The notes under the pieces were generated by a model. The model searched no databases. It was given only the letters and a program-made list of their open reading frames with translations, and was not told the origin of the DNA. A DNA stretch of 64,000 nucleotides from Bipolaris cookei (Eukaryota; Ascomycota; Dothideomycetes; Pleosporales; Pleosporaceae), in contig NRSV01000024.1 in assembly GCA_002286855.1 (NCBI GenBank), positions 186,001-250,000 on the forward strand. The letters run 5' to 3'. Both the position numbers and the translations under genes were made by a program. This document shows, piece after piece, positions 34,366 to 47,000 of the stretch (within the stretch, counting starts at the first letter, position 1; each line of letters opens with the position of its first letter).

Positions 34366-35048
34366 AATTACAAAGCGGTGTGAGCTGACAACTTACAAAA
34401 CATGGTGAAGAGGTTTTTAAGGGGTATTCTAGATGTGCGAGATGTGTTTGTTGAAGGTAGTTTGGTAGGCGGGTGTAAGTACTGTGGTTGTTCCACGTAT
34501 GCTTCAGAGGCGAGTTCAGCTGTGCACCAGTCTAGTTATCGGTCCTATCTGTTGAGAATTGCTTATGAGCTGGGGAAAATAAATACACGGAGGCAAGTCC
34601 GACACTTATTAGATACAGTCATGTTGGGCCGTGTTGATGCTCCAATGGTTTCATGGGTAACAAGCGACCTGTCTCGACATGTCCCGACGGCAATACTGCA
34701 ACACTCCAAGATGACATCAGCATACACCCGAAACACGCATCATGTACATGGACACTGAGCGGCCACTGCAGAGGGCCGTGAAATTTCGGAGTCTGCTAAG
34801 CTTTACAAGCTTTGCAAGCTTTTCATCACCAGTCTGCCACATGGAGCGTTGCTGCTTGGAGCAGCAGATTGCGCTGAACGTGACCAGAGCCCGCGGGGAA
34901 ATGGCGCATGGTGCGTGGTGCACCGACGTTGCGCGTCAGGCCTACCAAACTCCACTTTATGATAAGGAAGAACACAAGAGCTACAAATCAGGCCAACATT
35001 CTTCGAAAAAAAACTACGTTCCGTTCTTCTACAAACACATTTCACAAT
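34366..35048. other. Divergent intergenic region
   Basis: Promoters of the DUF7053 gene (minus) and DUF1772 gene (plus). A short CTTTACAAGCTTTGCAAGCT direct repeat lies near 34800. No gene recognised. Confidence 0.45.
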
Positions 35049-35771
35049 ATGGATAGTATGCTCACACAAAAGACGCCTACGGGCATAGTAGTTGCTCAGA
35101 CTATAGGTATTACAGCGAGCATGTTCCTGTTCGGTAAACTGCCCCTCCCCTGGATATATCCCATGCGGGCATGATAAACCTTAGAAATGATGAGACTGAA
35201 CCAAAGTACAGGAAGTAACACATGTCTCTCCCTTGTCGGTATACACACGGCCATGGAAGCGCCTGCTCCCCTTGCCGTCAAGCAATGGTACTCAATCTTT
35301 ACCCGAGGCGGAGCAATTGCCCGCCCACTTGCTATCCTTTCGGCTCTGGCAACGGGTTATGTTGCTTACAACCGTGCGTCACTTGAATATTCTACTGGTA
35401 GAACCTAGATCGACTGACCCAGTTCAACAGAAGACCCCAGCTCAACGGCTTTCCGTCTGAACCTTGCTTCTACTATTCTTCTTCCCAGCATTGTACCTTT
35501 TACACTACTCGTCATTGCGCCCACAAATGCAAAGCTCATGGCTAAGAAAGGAGAGCTTGAATCCGCCTCGCTGGAAGACAAAGCTGTCGAGGCAAATGCT
35601 GCCCAAGGCGAGACGGTGCATGAACTGATGGATCGGTGGGCCACGCTCAACATGGCGAGAACATTGTTAGTAGGCGTGGGCGCTGTATGTACTGTGCTTG
35701 CAGCAACGAGCAAGAGAGAGGTCGTGAAATTTGGGGGAATGGTCATCAAGAGCGGAGCAAACAGGTTATAA
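35049..35771 (+). CDS. DUF1772 (anthrone oxygenase-like) membrane protein
   Basis: Exons 35049-35133, 35212-35373 and 35431-35771 give 195 residues. It shows the DUF1772 layout of four membrane helices: GIVVAQTIGITASMFLFG, PLAVKQWYSIFTRG with the ALATGYVAYN helix, ILLPSIVPFTLLVIAPTNAK, and ARTLLVGVGAVCTVLAAT. The conserved APTNAKLM and WATLNMART motifs are present. Some relatives act in polyketide anthrone oxidation, others are membrane proteins of unknown role; no polyketide cluster is nearby, so I leave function open. Confidence 0.82.
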
Positions 35772-35873
35772 AAAGATGAGTAAAAGCAGATAAATGATAA
35801 AATATGAATGATTGGGACATGGGTTTAGAAACAAAATCGATTTCATATGTACATGGATATTCTCTTATACATT

Positions 35874-37746
35874 TCACAAGCCGTATACAAACGTAATTCT
35901 ATCGTCGCCCTCTCGAGTAGGCCTTGCAGCTCGCTCGAGCCAACCTGTAAGCCAGTTTAGCAGTCTGATCGACTTGGTTACAGCAGCGGCTCTTTGAAGC
36001 CACTGACGTTGTTGTGGTGACGGTCCTCTGCCTTCAAGCCTCTCCAATTCGATTTCATCTTCGGTCCACTCGCGCAGGATCATACTGCGTACCTCATTCT
36101 CCCTTTTCAATCTGATGTAAAGTAACACATAACCCGTAGCTGAGAGTGCTACACAAAATAGCGTCCACCACAGAGGTACAATGTAACCGTCATCAGCATA
36201 CTTTGGCTTGAAGAGAAGAGCTGAGATGACACCAGCCATATTACCCCAGCCATTGATGCCGAGAAGCATTGCACGTTTGCCCGGTGAAGGTGTATTACCA
36301 GCTATCCAGGCAACGGTGAGCGGAGATGCTACATAAGTACCCGAGAGAAGAATGACGAGGGCCACATAGCGAGGTATCACCCATGAAGTCGGGAACAATA
36401 CGACTAAGACCAATCCCAAAGCCATGATGAATAGACCAGCGAGGACCGGCTTGAACCGTATGCGTTGCTTATCACTGTATGTAGCAAACAAGTAGAGCGT
36501 GACAGCACCGAGGAAATGGGGTGGTACAGTAAGTAGATTGACCAAGGCAGGATCCTTGTTTTCTGTCAACGGAGCGAGGACCAGTGGAAGGAAAATAGAA
36601 AAGGCATAGACCGGAACGGCAGCAAGAATGTTACATGTCAGGATGTGCCAGATCTTTGTATTGAAGATTGCAGATACTACATCCTGGGGCGTGAGCCCAC
36701 GGTCGTCGATGAGTTGTTGTGCCTGCACATTTGCCGCAGTCGAGTGCTTTGATGGTTGTAAAAGATCACGAGATTCGTCGTCGTACCCTTCCTCGGGATC
36801 CAGATCATCTTTGCGTGTTTCATCTAGCGAATTTTGTACATCTCTGTCCTGGATAACGCGTGTGCAGGCGTATTTGCGCTCCTCGGGTACAAGAAACCAG
36901 GCCGTGTCTGCGCTATGCGGTAACCAGAAATATCCAGCAATAGCGACAACTACGGTGAGGCATCCTTCTAAAAGAAAAAGTACCTGCCATGGCTTATATC
37001 CGGTCTTTGCATCCTGGCGGTCGGCTCCAAACTGCGAGAATACCAGGTAGCTTAACAGCCCTCCAAGAGCACCACCCACGGCTGCCTGGCCGTAGAAGAC
37101 CGACAAGCGTCTCCCGAACTCGAAGCGCGTGTAGAAGAGGGATAGATATGTAACGGTAACGGGATAGAAGCCGGCTATGTCTAATGTCAGCTCCTATTGT
37201 TTGTGGGGCGCACAGGGTGGAATGAGCCCACGTACCTTCGAGGGCACCGATGAGTATTCGCAAAGTATACAGCTGCCACTTGTGCCGTATCCAAGCATGC
37301 AGGGCAGTAGAAATTCCCCATGCAAGCATGCATGACGGTACCCAAAGTACCATGCCAAATCTCCTTCCCAGGGCGGCGCCAAGCGGCTGTAGACTGACGA
37401 AGAAGGCGAAGAAGAGAGCGACGGCCGTGTTCAGCGCGTCCTTGTTCAGCCCAACATCTTCGGTAAAGTGGGCAGACTCTGCATTTCCAATCTAGTTGGA
37501 TATTAGTATGTGTTGTTGTCGTGGTTGTGTACATGCATGGGAGCATACATTCGTCTTGTCGAGCGCGTTGAAGAGGAAGAAGAGGGCCAGAAAGGGAAGC
37601 AGCAGAAAATCAAGCTTGAGAAGGGTTCTCTTATGTAGACGCGACTCTACCGCGGGCTGGGCGTCTTGTAGCTCATCCGTCGACATTGCGCTGGCTGTAG
37701 CTCGTGAAGCAGGAGCCTCGGTGAGCTCGTATGCCTCGTCGGGCAT
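35874..37746 (-). CDS. MFS transporter (anion:cation symporter family)
   Basis: Exons 37746-37549, 37491-37236 and 37174-35874 give 584 residues. The N-terminus is cytoplasmic and acidic (MPDEAYELTEA), then TM1 begins LDFLLLPFLALFFLFNALDK, followed by DVGLNKDALNTAVALFFAFF and RILIGALEAGFYPVTVTYLS, all typical of DAL5/TNA1-type carriers. A long acidic cytoplasmic loop (DPEEGYDDESRDLLQPSKHS) separates the two six-helix halves. The C-terminal tail is long and amphipathic. Proton-coupled uptake of a small organic anion is likely; the substrate is unknown. Confidence 0.88.
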
Positions 37747-38631
37747 TCTGTCGGGTGCCAAGATAAAAACCACGCGTACACATCACAAGGCTGACAGCAT
37801 CGGTGAAGATCCATACAACCTGTAACAAGAAGGTAAGCAGAGGGTTGGGCTATGTTGAATTTGCGGCTCAAGGCCGTAACACGGCACATTTAGAAAGCCA
37901 AGGGCGGTTTTATTGCCGGCACCGGGCCCTGATGGCTGGCATGACGTTGTCGATTGGGGAAATGCCATTCAGCCCCCCTCCCCTCCAACGGAAACACTAG
38001 GATATCTGCCGACAGCATCCGGCCAGGTATTGGTGGTGATTTCAGACCCCTACACTTGCACCGCTATCATTCTTTTGGCGGTTCGACATTATCAACACTG
38101 TCTCGGCGTTTTGGTTTGGAGGGAGGGTGTGATGAATGTGCTGAGAGTAACGCCCAAGAAGGGAAGGTGTCCCACTGTTATCGATAAATACATGTCTTCT
38201 CCATGCTAACATTGTACCTGCATTGTACTCTAGGCTCGGACTATTTGCAGCATGCGACATGTGACGCCAGCTCTTGTGAGACTGCTATCTCGTTCGGAAC
38301 GTCTTGAGCCACATACATAATGGACATCATAAGTGAGTCAAGTCACCCTATTTGCTCGTCTCGTCCTTGGGCTTCTATACATGTAGATAGCACTTTTCTC
38401 ACACTCTTTGTTCGCGTGCAGCGAGCAAAACTTATTTCCATTATCCTCCTTTGTCAAAAAACAACAATAACAACATAATTGGTCAATAAGCATGCCGGAT
38501 AAAAACGCTGCCACTCTTCGTGCAATGCCATTGATTTGTCTACAAGCATATTTCTACTACTGTCACATGGACATCCTTGGCTTCCTCTTGACCTGCATAT
38601 ATATCCTTTGCTTCAACTCGACATTCCCCGC
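37747..38631. other. Intergenic
   Basis: Promoter side of the MFS gene and 3' flank of atp8. No gene recognised. Confidence 0.45.
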
Positions 38632-38992
38632 TTACAACTTGCTAATGAAGAGGCGGGCAGCGAACAGGCGCACGCGCTGGGGCAGGATGTACTTGGAGAA
38701 GACGTAGATGAGCGATGGCAGGAGGATGAAGGCCACGGTGGTCTCGTTGACGAAGAAGAAGGGGATGAGCTGGGGCATAGCAGACTTGAGGACCGTCTAT
38801 TATACAATGGTCAGTTTTCCAACACTCCCCGCGCAATCAACTAGGGGCCATTCTCACCATCTGCTGTGGGCTGACCTCGGTCTTCTTGGTTTGACTGGCA
38901 ACGAGAGCAGGGCGTGCCATGGCGGCGGGGCGGACAGCCGTGGGGGCGCGGAAGGCAGCCCTGGCAAAGGGACGGAGGAAACGGGCGTTCAT
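38632..38992 (-). CDS. atp8: Nuclear-encoded mitochondrial ATP synthase subunit 8
   Basis: Two exons, 38992-38858 and 38796-38632, with a 61-nt intron give 99 residues. Residues 1-51 are an Arg/Ala-rich presequence without acidic residues at its start (MNARFLRPFARAAFRAPTAV), as expected for mitochondrial import. Residues 52-99 are 48 residues long, the usual size of fungal Atp8, and carry the family start MPQLIPFFFVNE, one membrane helix (VAFILLPSLIYVFSKYILP) and the conserved positive end RLFAARLFISKL. The protein belongs to the membrane F0 sector and peripheral stalk. In most fungi this gene is mitochondrial; here it has a spliceosomal intron and nuclear neighbours. Confidence 0.93.
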
Positions 38993-39663
38993 GATAGGCT
39001 ATCTGGGCTGTTGCGGGTCAGCGCGCTGCTGCGGGGGTCCAATGGCGGTGCTGGAGCTTTCCAGAGAGGCAATTGACGCACTGAATCAGGTCTTGCGAGC
39101 CCCGGGAGATGAGCGATGATGGCGTTGCGGGCGCGGGAGGTTTCGTGGTGGTGGTGTTGCTGCTGCCGGTCCGCAAAAGCTCGCACAACTGCAGCCCGGA
39201 ACATGCCGCGTCCGTGCGCCGAGCTTGGCATCACCACTTTCCATTCCCTCACTTGACCTCTCTCTTCTTTATTCTTCCCACAAAGATGGCCATCGAAAAC
39301 ATCTTGATACTTGACGTAAGGCAGATGGTGTGCCTGCTGGTTTGGCAAGACCCACTGACCTGCCTGTAGAACGGATATCTTTGCCATTCCATCATCTCCG
39401 CTCTATGCTCACAACAGACATTATCATCTGATAACTGCAATTGCAAGATTTTTGAGCGTCTGCTAGAGGCTTAGCCGCAAACAGACAAAAGCCGAAGCAC
39501 CACAGTAGTACCACACAAAGAAAAACAAAACCCCACATCATGTAAATAACAAGATAGAACGGCCTACAGCCAAAGTCTTACATGGCCCTGAGCTGCATAT
39601 AGACTTTGGTGGAATAATAATAACAATAACAATAACAATAACAATACAAGATTTCTGTGCTGA
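38993..39663. other. Intergenic, atp8 promoter side
   Basis: Upstream region of atp8 (minus strand), with CT-rich tracts on the plus strand at 39230-39290, followed by unassigned DNA with an AATAAC microsatellite at 39613-39645. Confidence 0.45.
39613..39645. repeat. AATAAC-type microsatellite
   Basis: Array of ATA/ACA triplet units just upstream of the NmrA-like relic. Confidence 0.85.
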
Positions 39664-40513
39664 TGCATCCCTCTCAAACATTCACTCTCCCGCCCAATGC
39701 CTATCAACACCCAGTGCAACACAAAACCCCTGATTTTACACCAGCCGCACTGCAGTCAACATTCGCCGGTTATGATATTATCCTAACACAATGGCAGGTG
39801 GAGACTCGGACCTTCAGATTAGCATAATTAATGTCATGGTGGACGTGGGGGTCAAGCGATTTGTCCCTGATGAGTTCAGTCACGACAATCTGAACAAGCA
39901 GCTACAAGCCCGCCTACCCAAGCTTGCAGAATGAGCAAAGGTCATTAACCATCTCAATAACTCATCAGATGCTAGTCCGAGCTTCGAGTGGACGGCAGTC
40001 GCTACAGGATATACACTTGACACCAAAGTCATCAATGATGACACGGGATTCGATATGGAATGGCAAAGTGCTACCTTTCATGGCACAGGTATGGAGTTAT
40101 TTGTGGTGTCCAGCCTAGCAAGAGTAGGTCAGGTTGTAGCTCGAGTGCTTGCCTATTGGGAAAAGACCAAAAACCAGTACATCTATCCTACCGGCGCTAT
40201 AATATCAGCCAGCGAAGTCCTAAATTCTGTCAAGGAGATGGCTCATCAAGAGTTTGCTATGGGAAGTTATGGAGTAGAAGAATGCATTGAAGAAGGGCGG
40301 AAGAGGATCGAAAGAGGCTATCCTGGTTTGGGACTTGCTTTGCTCGAGCAGAGTATACTCTACGGTGGCCAGCTGAATGCATCGGCACCTTTTAGAACAC
40401 AAAACGCCGATGGCATGCTAGAGCTTGCTCCAGAGTCGGCAAATTCCATTTTTACAGAAGTATATCATCGTTTGAAGCATCTTGGCAAATCGGGTTGTGC
40501 ATGTGCAACATAA
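39664..40513 (+). pseudogene. NmrA-like / isoflavone-reductase-like relic
   Basis: The C-terminal two thirds of a PCBER/NmrA-type NAD(P)-binding protein can be read. Blocks are DFTPAALQSTFAGYDIIL (39.73 kb), then after a one-base frame change GGDSDLQISIINVMVDVGVK with RFVPDEFSHDNLN, and FEWTAVATGY onwards to 40513. A TGA at 39932-39934 sits where Arg CGA is expected before AKVINHLN (C-to-T type). The N-terminal Rossmann glycine motif is missing upstream of about 39664. It is therefore truncated, frameshifted and interrupted. Confidence 0.75.
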
Positions 40514-41727
40514 ATTCAGTATCTCGAGACCGAATGCTTCTTTGGAGCTGAACAAAATAGAACTCGAATCATGCACCGCAATAGCTATGAATATATTTCC
40601 TCTGCCTTGAGACCTGCCAATCATAGATCTGGCACTGTTATGGAGGCTCTGAGGGTTGATACTCGTTGAGGATGTCGGACCACTCCATCAGCAAGACGAA
40701 TAATCAAGGCGTCTCACACCACAATCAAGATCACATCAAGATCAACTAAGATCTAAACGTCCGTGTGTATCTATGTGGACAAGGGTATATTAAAATTCTC
40801 AAACCCTAAAAACTCTCACCAACCAACCATCAACCCGGAAAAAAATCCACAAAAATAAACCATGTCCATTGGTAAAATACATTTTCGATGTACGCGATCC
40901 TATCTACCAGCCCAGCCCCATGTCACCATGTTACCCCTAACTCCACTTTTTGGGTACGTATCTAGATGACCGGTACATTTCGTGCTCGTGCACCTTGCGT
41001 TTCATTGGGTTTTTCCGTGTGTGGTGTCAGATTCTGCTACCCGAAACATGAGGCTGTGTGACGCCAAAGAAGGCGTTTGGCATGCCGAGGCTATCTTACC
41101 ACTGGAACTGGGAGTGCTTCTTTCCGGTGGCTGAAGTCGTAGGGCTGGAAGTGGGGATTTGGGTGGGTAAATAGATTGGGAGCTACTATTCGCATTCGTT
41201 GCCGAACCAGGCGTAGTACTACACCTTGACCACTTCTGTTGTTCGAACGAACCCTGTAAACAAAACAAAAAAAAGGAAAGAGAGAAAGACTGTGGCATCT
41301 GAAAAACCCTTGTACATATTGATTCGCTGAAAGCAAGTCTATAACATAAACCGCGAGGAGAACTTACTCAAGTGCTATGAAGAGTGACAAGGATTCTCGA
41401 GATAACGATAAAGCCAAAACTTATCTAACTAGATGCTTGGGGGGGGAGTCATGACCTCGTGACTGCCGCTCGCTGCCGCCAACTCGGCGTAACCAAAACC
41501 CAAAGTAATGCTGTATAAACAAGAACGCTCCAGAGAAAAAGAATAAAACCGACTTTGCTAGAGAATGATGCGCTTGATGCTCGGGGATTACAAAGAACGC
41601 CTTCGCCATTGAGATTTAGGGGCGTTGGGAGTAGTACGAGGGAAACGATTTTGCTTAAACATGGAAACAACAAACCCAAACCAGTCAAGATGGCGCACAG
41701 TCACCTTTCAGTACCACCATGGCAACC
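40514..41727. other. Intergenic, no gene recognised
   Basis: Downstream DNA of the NmrA relic and of the Rua1-type gene (convergent). Only short frames without signatures. Confidence 0.45.
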
Positions 41728-44094
41728 TCATATCATACTCGCTATCGAGTTTAATGCGACTGTGGTCGTTCGTATACCAACGAGCTCTGGCTCGCTTACT
41801 TGGTGTGCCAAGTCTGACGAGTACTGATGATTGGGGAAGGTTGGTAGACTTTGTAATGGCGTGGTGAACATGCCAACAACAGACTCTTGCCTAGTGGTTT
41901 GATCCATGTGACTCAAGTTTGCCGATGCTATCGTGGGCGTTTGGAGTGACTGCATCGTTGGTGTTGCTGAGGAAGGCGTGGGGTACGCAGCACTGCCTGG
42001 ATGACACGAACTGGTAGGTCGGGGGGTCGATGTCGGGGTAGATGTTGGCAAAGACCTGGCAGATGGTCCGCTCGACATGCCATATGATTGCAGCGATGCG
42101 CTACCTGGGATCGGAGTGGGAGTGGAATGTCGATGAGAAGTCGGGTCTGCTTGTAATGTATCATGCTTGAACGGATATGGAGATGACGTCGACGAGGCAG
42201 ATGACGCCGCACGAACTCGCCCAGCTTGCGTTTCCCGACGCCGCTTTGGGCCGTCTTTGACTTTCGGGTGTGTGTGACACTGCGTTTCAGGTAAGTACAG
42301 TTGAATTTTTGTAAAGGTGACCAGTATGGTCGAGCAAATCTAATTCACAGAAGACTTACCTTGTATGCGTGGCGAAACCACGTTGTTCCCTTTTTCTTGT
42401 TGCTTACCAGCGCTATCCATTCCGCGCAGCTTCCACAGAGTCCTTCCCAGACATCCAGATTACCTTCTGTCCTGCGAGTCTCCTGTGGGCCCTGGAATGC
42501 TGCGCCAGTAGCTGCGCTAACACCATGCGTAAACGACTTGTCATACCAGAATGCACTGTTCTTCAGAACTAGCCATCGCCCTGGTTTGCAGAGCCCGCAC
42601 CAACCTTCACGCTTGTTCCCATGTCCGCGTACCCATCGTGGAGTGTATAAATCACCCACGAAACGAAGATCTTGTTCGTGCGGGATAAGGTCTGGGTCCG
42701 ATGGGTTCATGTCAGACTCAGGCGGGTTCGAGGCTTCTTCATGTAGTGATGAATATAGGTCCGGAGGATCCGAAAGGTCAGCAAAGTGGGATGAACAGCC
42801 ACCATGGCGGTCTGCATTACTCTGGAGCAGACGGAAGAGGCCCTGAGAAGGCAGTGGTCGAGGCACTTCAAGATGGTATGGCGATTGATCTTGTGCTGCA
42901 AAGTATGGTGGGGTGTTGGTATGCTGAGGGTTTGTCTGCGAATACAAGACGTTCTGGGCAGCCATTCCGTAGTTGTTGTATGCGCCCGAAGGGTAGGCTG
43001 GCATGGAATGGTGGGGATTCATCCTTGGGCCATATGGCGTAAAGTGGTTCGGTACTTGGGATACTGTTCGGGCATTGGTGGGGGTTGACGTTGGCGCGTG
43101 TCCAGTGGACCATCTTTTGAAACGGCCACTGTCGAGTGTATATGGCGACGACCGCACATTATTGTGCGGTGCTGGCGAGGCGCGGGAGCGACTCCCACTT
43201 TTCACCACGCCGTCGTACTGAGCACGACATGGTGACGCAAGCGGTGATAGGAGATGGTTCTGGCTTGGTTCTGGGCGGCTCCACGTGTCATACTCGGAGG
43301 GGTATGACACTGGCTCCGAAGTGCCCAAGTCCTCGTAAGCTACTGGCTCTGGAAGCACACCACTTGTGCTTGACATTGAGAAAGAAGACTCTGATAGGCG
43401 TCGAGTTGTGTTTGGGTTCAAATTTGTCATGTTGTCATGCTCTTGTTGCGGCATGCCATTGTACTGGCGCAGGTCGATAATGGGTGTGTTCTCGTCATGT
43501 CCCATGATGCCGTTGCTGAAATCGGTGACATCTGGATCCAGAGATGGAAATGACTCCAACTCTTCACACACCTTCTGACCCCATGGACCTAGGGTTGTTA
43601 GTACGGCATCTGTAACTGCTCGGTCATAGACCTTACTTGTATCGATAACACCCGGAAAGAAATCAGTAGGTGCTAGCGATGTAGGGGGCGCCATGCTGTT
43701 GCTGTAGAAGTCGCTGCTTGTGACAGAGGGTTGGGTTACATTCATATCTGTTCGCGCCAGTGAGTGTCCCGAGTCCTGTCTACCATCCACGACAGGACCT
43801 CTTGGCGCACCATAGTACGAAGCGTGAGGCTGCGGTGTCGCCCACGACGGTTGTGGTGGCGATGGTCTGGAAATTTGCAGTAGATTCTGTGGATGTTGCT
43901 GTTGCTGTCCTTGTGGGGCAAGACCCCCGTAAGGGTACATCATCTGTGTTCCCGGCGTGGGAGAGGGTTGGCCCATCGTGTGTTGTCTACTAGGCGATGG
44001 CCTGTATCTATAGAGCAGGTTGTTTTGCTTAGATGTGCATCGCTGGTTGAGTAGTGTTGGATAAGGCTTACTGCTGGACGGTGTGGTAGTTCAT
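41728..44094 (-). CDS. Rua1-type transcription regulator
   Basis: Exons 44094-44072 (23 nt), 44007-42360 and 42279-41728 give 740 residues. I chose the upstream start because the small exon (MNYHTVQQ) splices in frame through a good GTAAGC/CTATAG intron; the Met at 43976 is the alternative. Most of the protein is low-complexity Pro/Ser/Gln/Asn. Residues about 455-560 form the Rua1 C-terminal zinc-binding domain: HGNKREGWCGLCKPGRWLVL, SAFWYDKSFTHGVS, WEGLCGSCAEWI and GTTWFRHAYKCHTH, with paired Cys and a terminal His/Cys set spanning the last intron. Ustilago Rua1 activates a glycolipid gene cluster; the target here is unknown. Confidence 0.88.
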
Positions 44095-47000
44095 CTTCTA
44101 GCCAACCTGCTATATACAACAGCCTTGGTGGAGTCTGAGGATATTCTGGTTGGGCCAGGTGGTAAGCAGATAATCAAAGAGATTGTGGCTTTGGTGAGGA
44201 GTGTGGCGTCGACAAGAGGTTCAAGATTGGCGTCTGTCAAGGAATCCGGGGGGGGGCGAGCTGAGGACGCGGGCCACTTACATTGGTAGCGAAAGTAGGG
44301 ATGACTAGTCAAATGAAGGTCTAATGCGATATAGTCGAAGGCCAATATGATGAGCAGACGCGGAACCGAATAAGATTGGATAGTGTGGGGTTTTCTTCAA
44401 AAGAGTGTACGAGAACAAAAGTTCCCAACAACGCAACCAGCGCGAATGGAGCCGGCTCCAAAAGAAAGAAATGTTTACAAAGATAGTTGGGTCGGGTCCT
44501 AAAGAGTGAAGGGCCAAATAGAAGGAAAGACGGCTGGAGGGGCTGTTAGGCTATATGATGCGTACGGGTTCGCAGCATCCGAGAGGAACAACAAAGAGCG
44601 ACGATGTCTGCAATTGACGCAACGGAACCGCTTCGATTCAAGTTTGAGAGAAGTGTCGCGACGCGCCTTGGCTGCAGGTGATCTGGAACGAACAGCAGAA
44701 GCGTTCATCCAAAAGAGAGTCTAGCGGGGATGGACGTAGTGGGAGGTGGACCGCGCGCAAGGCTGCTGGGATTCCAAACGGCGATTAGACGCACTCGGAA
44801 CGGTCGCACCAGTCATTGTCTCCATCATTCCTCCCGGCTTACTCGGAGAGGCTCCTCTGCGGAGGGCAGCAGGCGCCCCAAGTCGCCATAACACAAGTGT
44901 CGACATGGATGGAGCGATGGCAGCAGCCCTCCGCCATCAACTCTAACAATAACAGGGGCCATGTTGGTGCAGACAGTAGTCGAGCTGGGCGGGCAAGCCA
45001 TGCCTCTCTCTACCCGATCCGAAGCCAGGTTTCAGCGTTGGCCAGAGATGGTGTAGAGCCAGTGAAGAAGGATGGATGGGGTGAAGGAAGAATATGCCTG
45101 GAAAATGTGCAACCTGTCCACGTATCAACACGATTGGGGTGGGCTGGCAGGCCGTTTCATCGCATCAGGAAGACTGTGCTGAATTGGGCGGAGGGCTATT
45201 CCGACGACGGGGATGGGCCGCTGATTGGGGATGAGATTGGTAGGGTCGCCTGTGGCGCGTAGTTTTCGGTGAGGGAGGCGGATGAGGTCAGCGACCGAAT
45301 CCATCCAGCCCCACGCCTTTTACCGTGTCGCGACGAGGGCGAAACACTCCTGACACACGCCCAGGGGCACCTGTGACCCACTCTGACCGCAACATGTACC
45401 GCACCATCACCACAATCCTCACCTGTTCTCGTATTGACTCGCCGAGAGCAATTGTCCGGCGGGCCCGTTGTGTGGGCGCGGTGGCCGAGTATCTCTCCTC
45501 TGCAACTCAACGCCTTCTGTTTATGCCCCCCCTCAGACGGACCGCATCCTCGCCGAACCGTAGCATCCTTATTGGCCTCTTAATCTCAGTCCACCAGCTC
45601 AGGTGCCGTTTGTTGTGCAAGAGTGTTGGCTGTACTGTGGATGTAGTGCTGCACAGCTACTTCTATGTAGTACATGTGATGTGTACTTAGTCAATGTGTC
45701 TACCTGGTGGCCTTGCTACGGTGCGGGCCATGACAGGCTCTCACACCTGCTATCGAGTCATGTTGACAAGTGACAGCGGCCGATCAACTATGTGTGTAAT
45801 TGGAATTGCCAGTATGGGGTACAGCGTGGCGTGAAGCCTGCATGTATATCCCCTCTAGTATCATCTGGTGCTTGCCAGCATACAAATGGAGCAATAGCTT
45901 CGCCACGCCGCATGGCCGAGTGTATCGCCCCATGTCCCCAACTACTCATGAACCTAGCTATCTGACTTGCCTCAAATTGCCGAGCCTGGGCTTGTAACAG
46001 GGTTTTGAGCCTCCAAGATGTCTAAATTAACTATTGTGCCGAAATACATACCAGAGAGCATGAACTAAGTAGATTTCGTGCAGCACAAGCCAAGCCGGAG
46101 GATGCGCTACAAGGTGCTGCACGCTATCAGTGTTAATGCTGCCTTGGACAAGCAAGGCACGCCCATGCTTTGCCCTAAGAAGCTACCTGCATAAAGCACC
46201 TAATTTTGAATCTTGACTTCCTAAACGCTATGCGCTGTCTTGTCGACCTTCAGCCAACACTTGCACGTCCTGAACACACGTGACGTTTTGCCAAAACAGT
46301 ATGACCAGTACGACCTTGTTTCTAGTCGAAGCATAGTTTTGCAAAGTGTCTGGCTATTGTTTGCTGTTGCATTATTCTCCGTCGTTTTGCTTTACCCCAC
46401 TCTCGACCAGGCTGGACACTGCGGTTAGGACTCGAAACCCGTCCACGAAGAGTACTCGATCAATCCCGATTCTGACTTGAAACTTTAGGAAGAATGGCAC
46501 TAATTCGATCATATCGATTTCTAGCTTCAATCAGACGTATTGTTGACGCGTTGGTGTAGATGATGTTGTAATCTCTATAAACGTACATACATAGTTATTA
46601 TTCTCTTTGATCTACACAGGCAAGCCCTGCGTTCAACAAACAACTCTGGAGGACCTAATACACGATCAACGCATCCCTGATGCTCCAAAACAATATAGCC
46701 ACCCCCACCGATGAAGATCTTCCTTTCGCGATCCACCCCCTTAGACCTAGTAGACATATAGTGCTTATCCACCATATCCCCCTTTTATACTGGTACAACA
46801 TAAGAAGCGGCATACAAAACACAGCGAACAAAACATATTCAGACCCGAACCAAACTTCCCACCGCACCTACACCATCACCCTCACGCTACACAACTCCTC
46901 CACTCCCTAAAACCGGGCATAAAAAACCACCTACAAAACAACCATGAACAAAACACACCCGAACAAGCCTAACCACCCCCCTTCCATATAGCACAAGCAC

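Noticed and set aside
34366..34410. Extra 5' exon for the DUF7053 gene (ATGTTTT before GTAAGT)
   Set aside because: Splicing to the only nearby acceptor puts the downstream exon out of frame.
45470..45510. tRNA-like GGTGGCCGAGT word
   Set aside because: Resembles a class II tRNA A box, but there is no matching acceptor stem, anticodon arm or B box at the right distance.
46420..46450. B-box-like GGACTCGAAACCC on the minus strand
   Set aside because: One base too long in the T-loop and no A box upstream.
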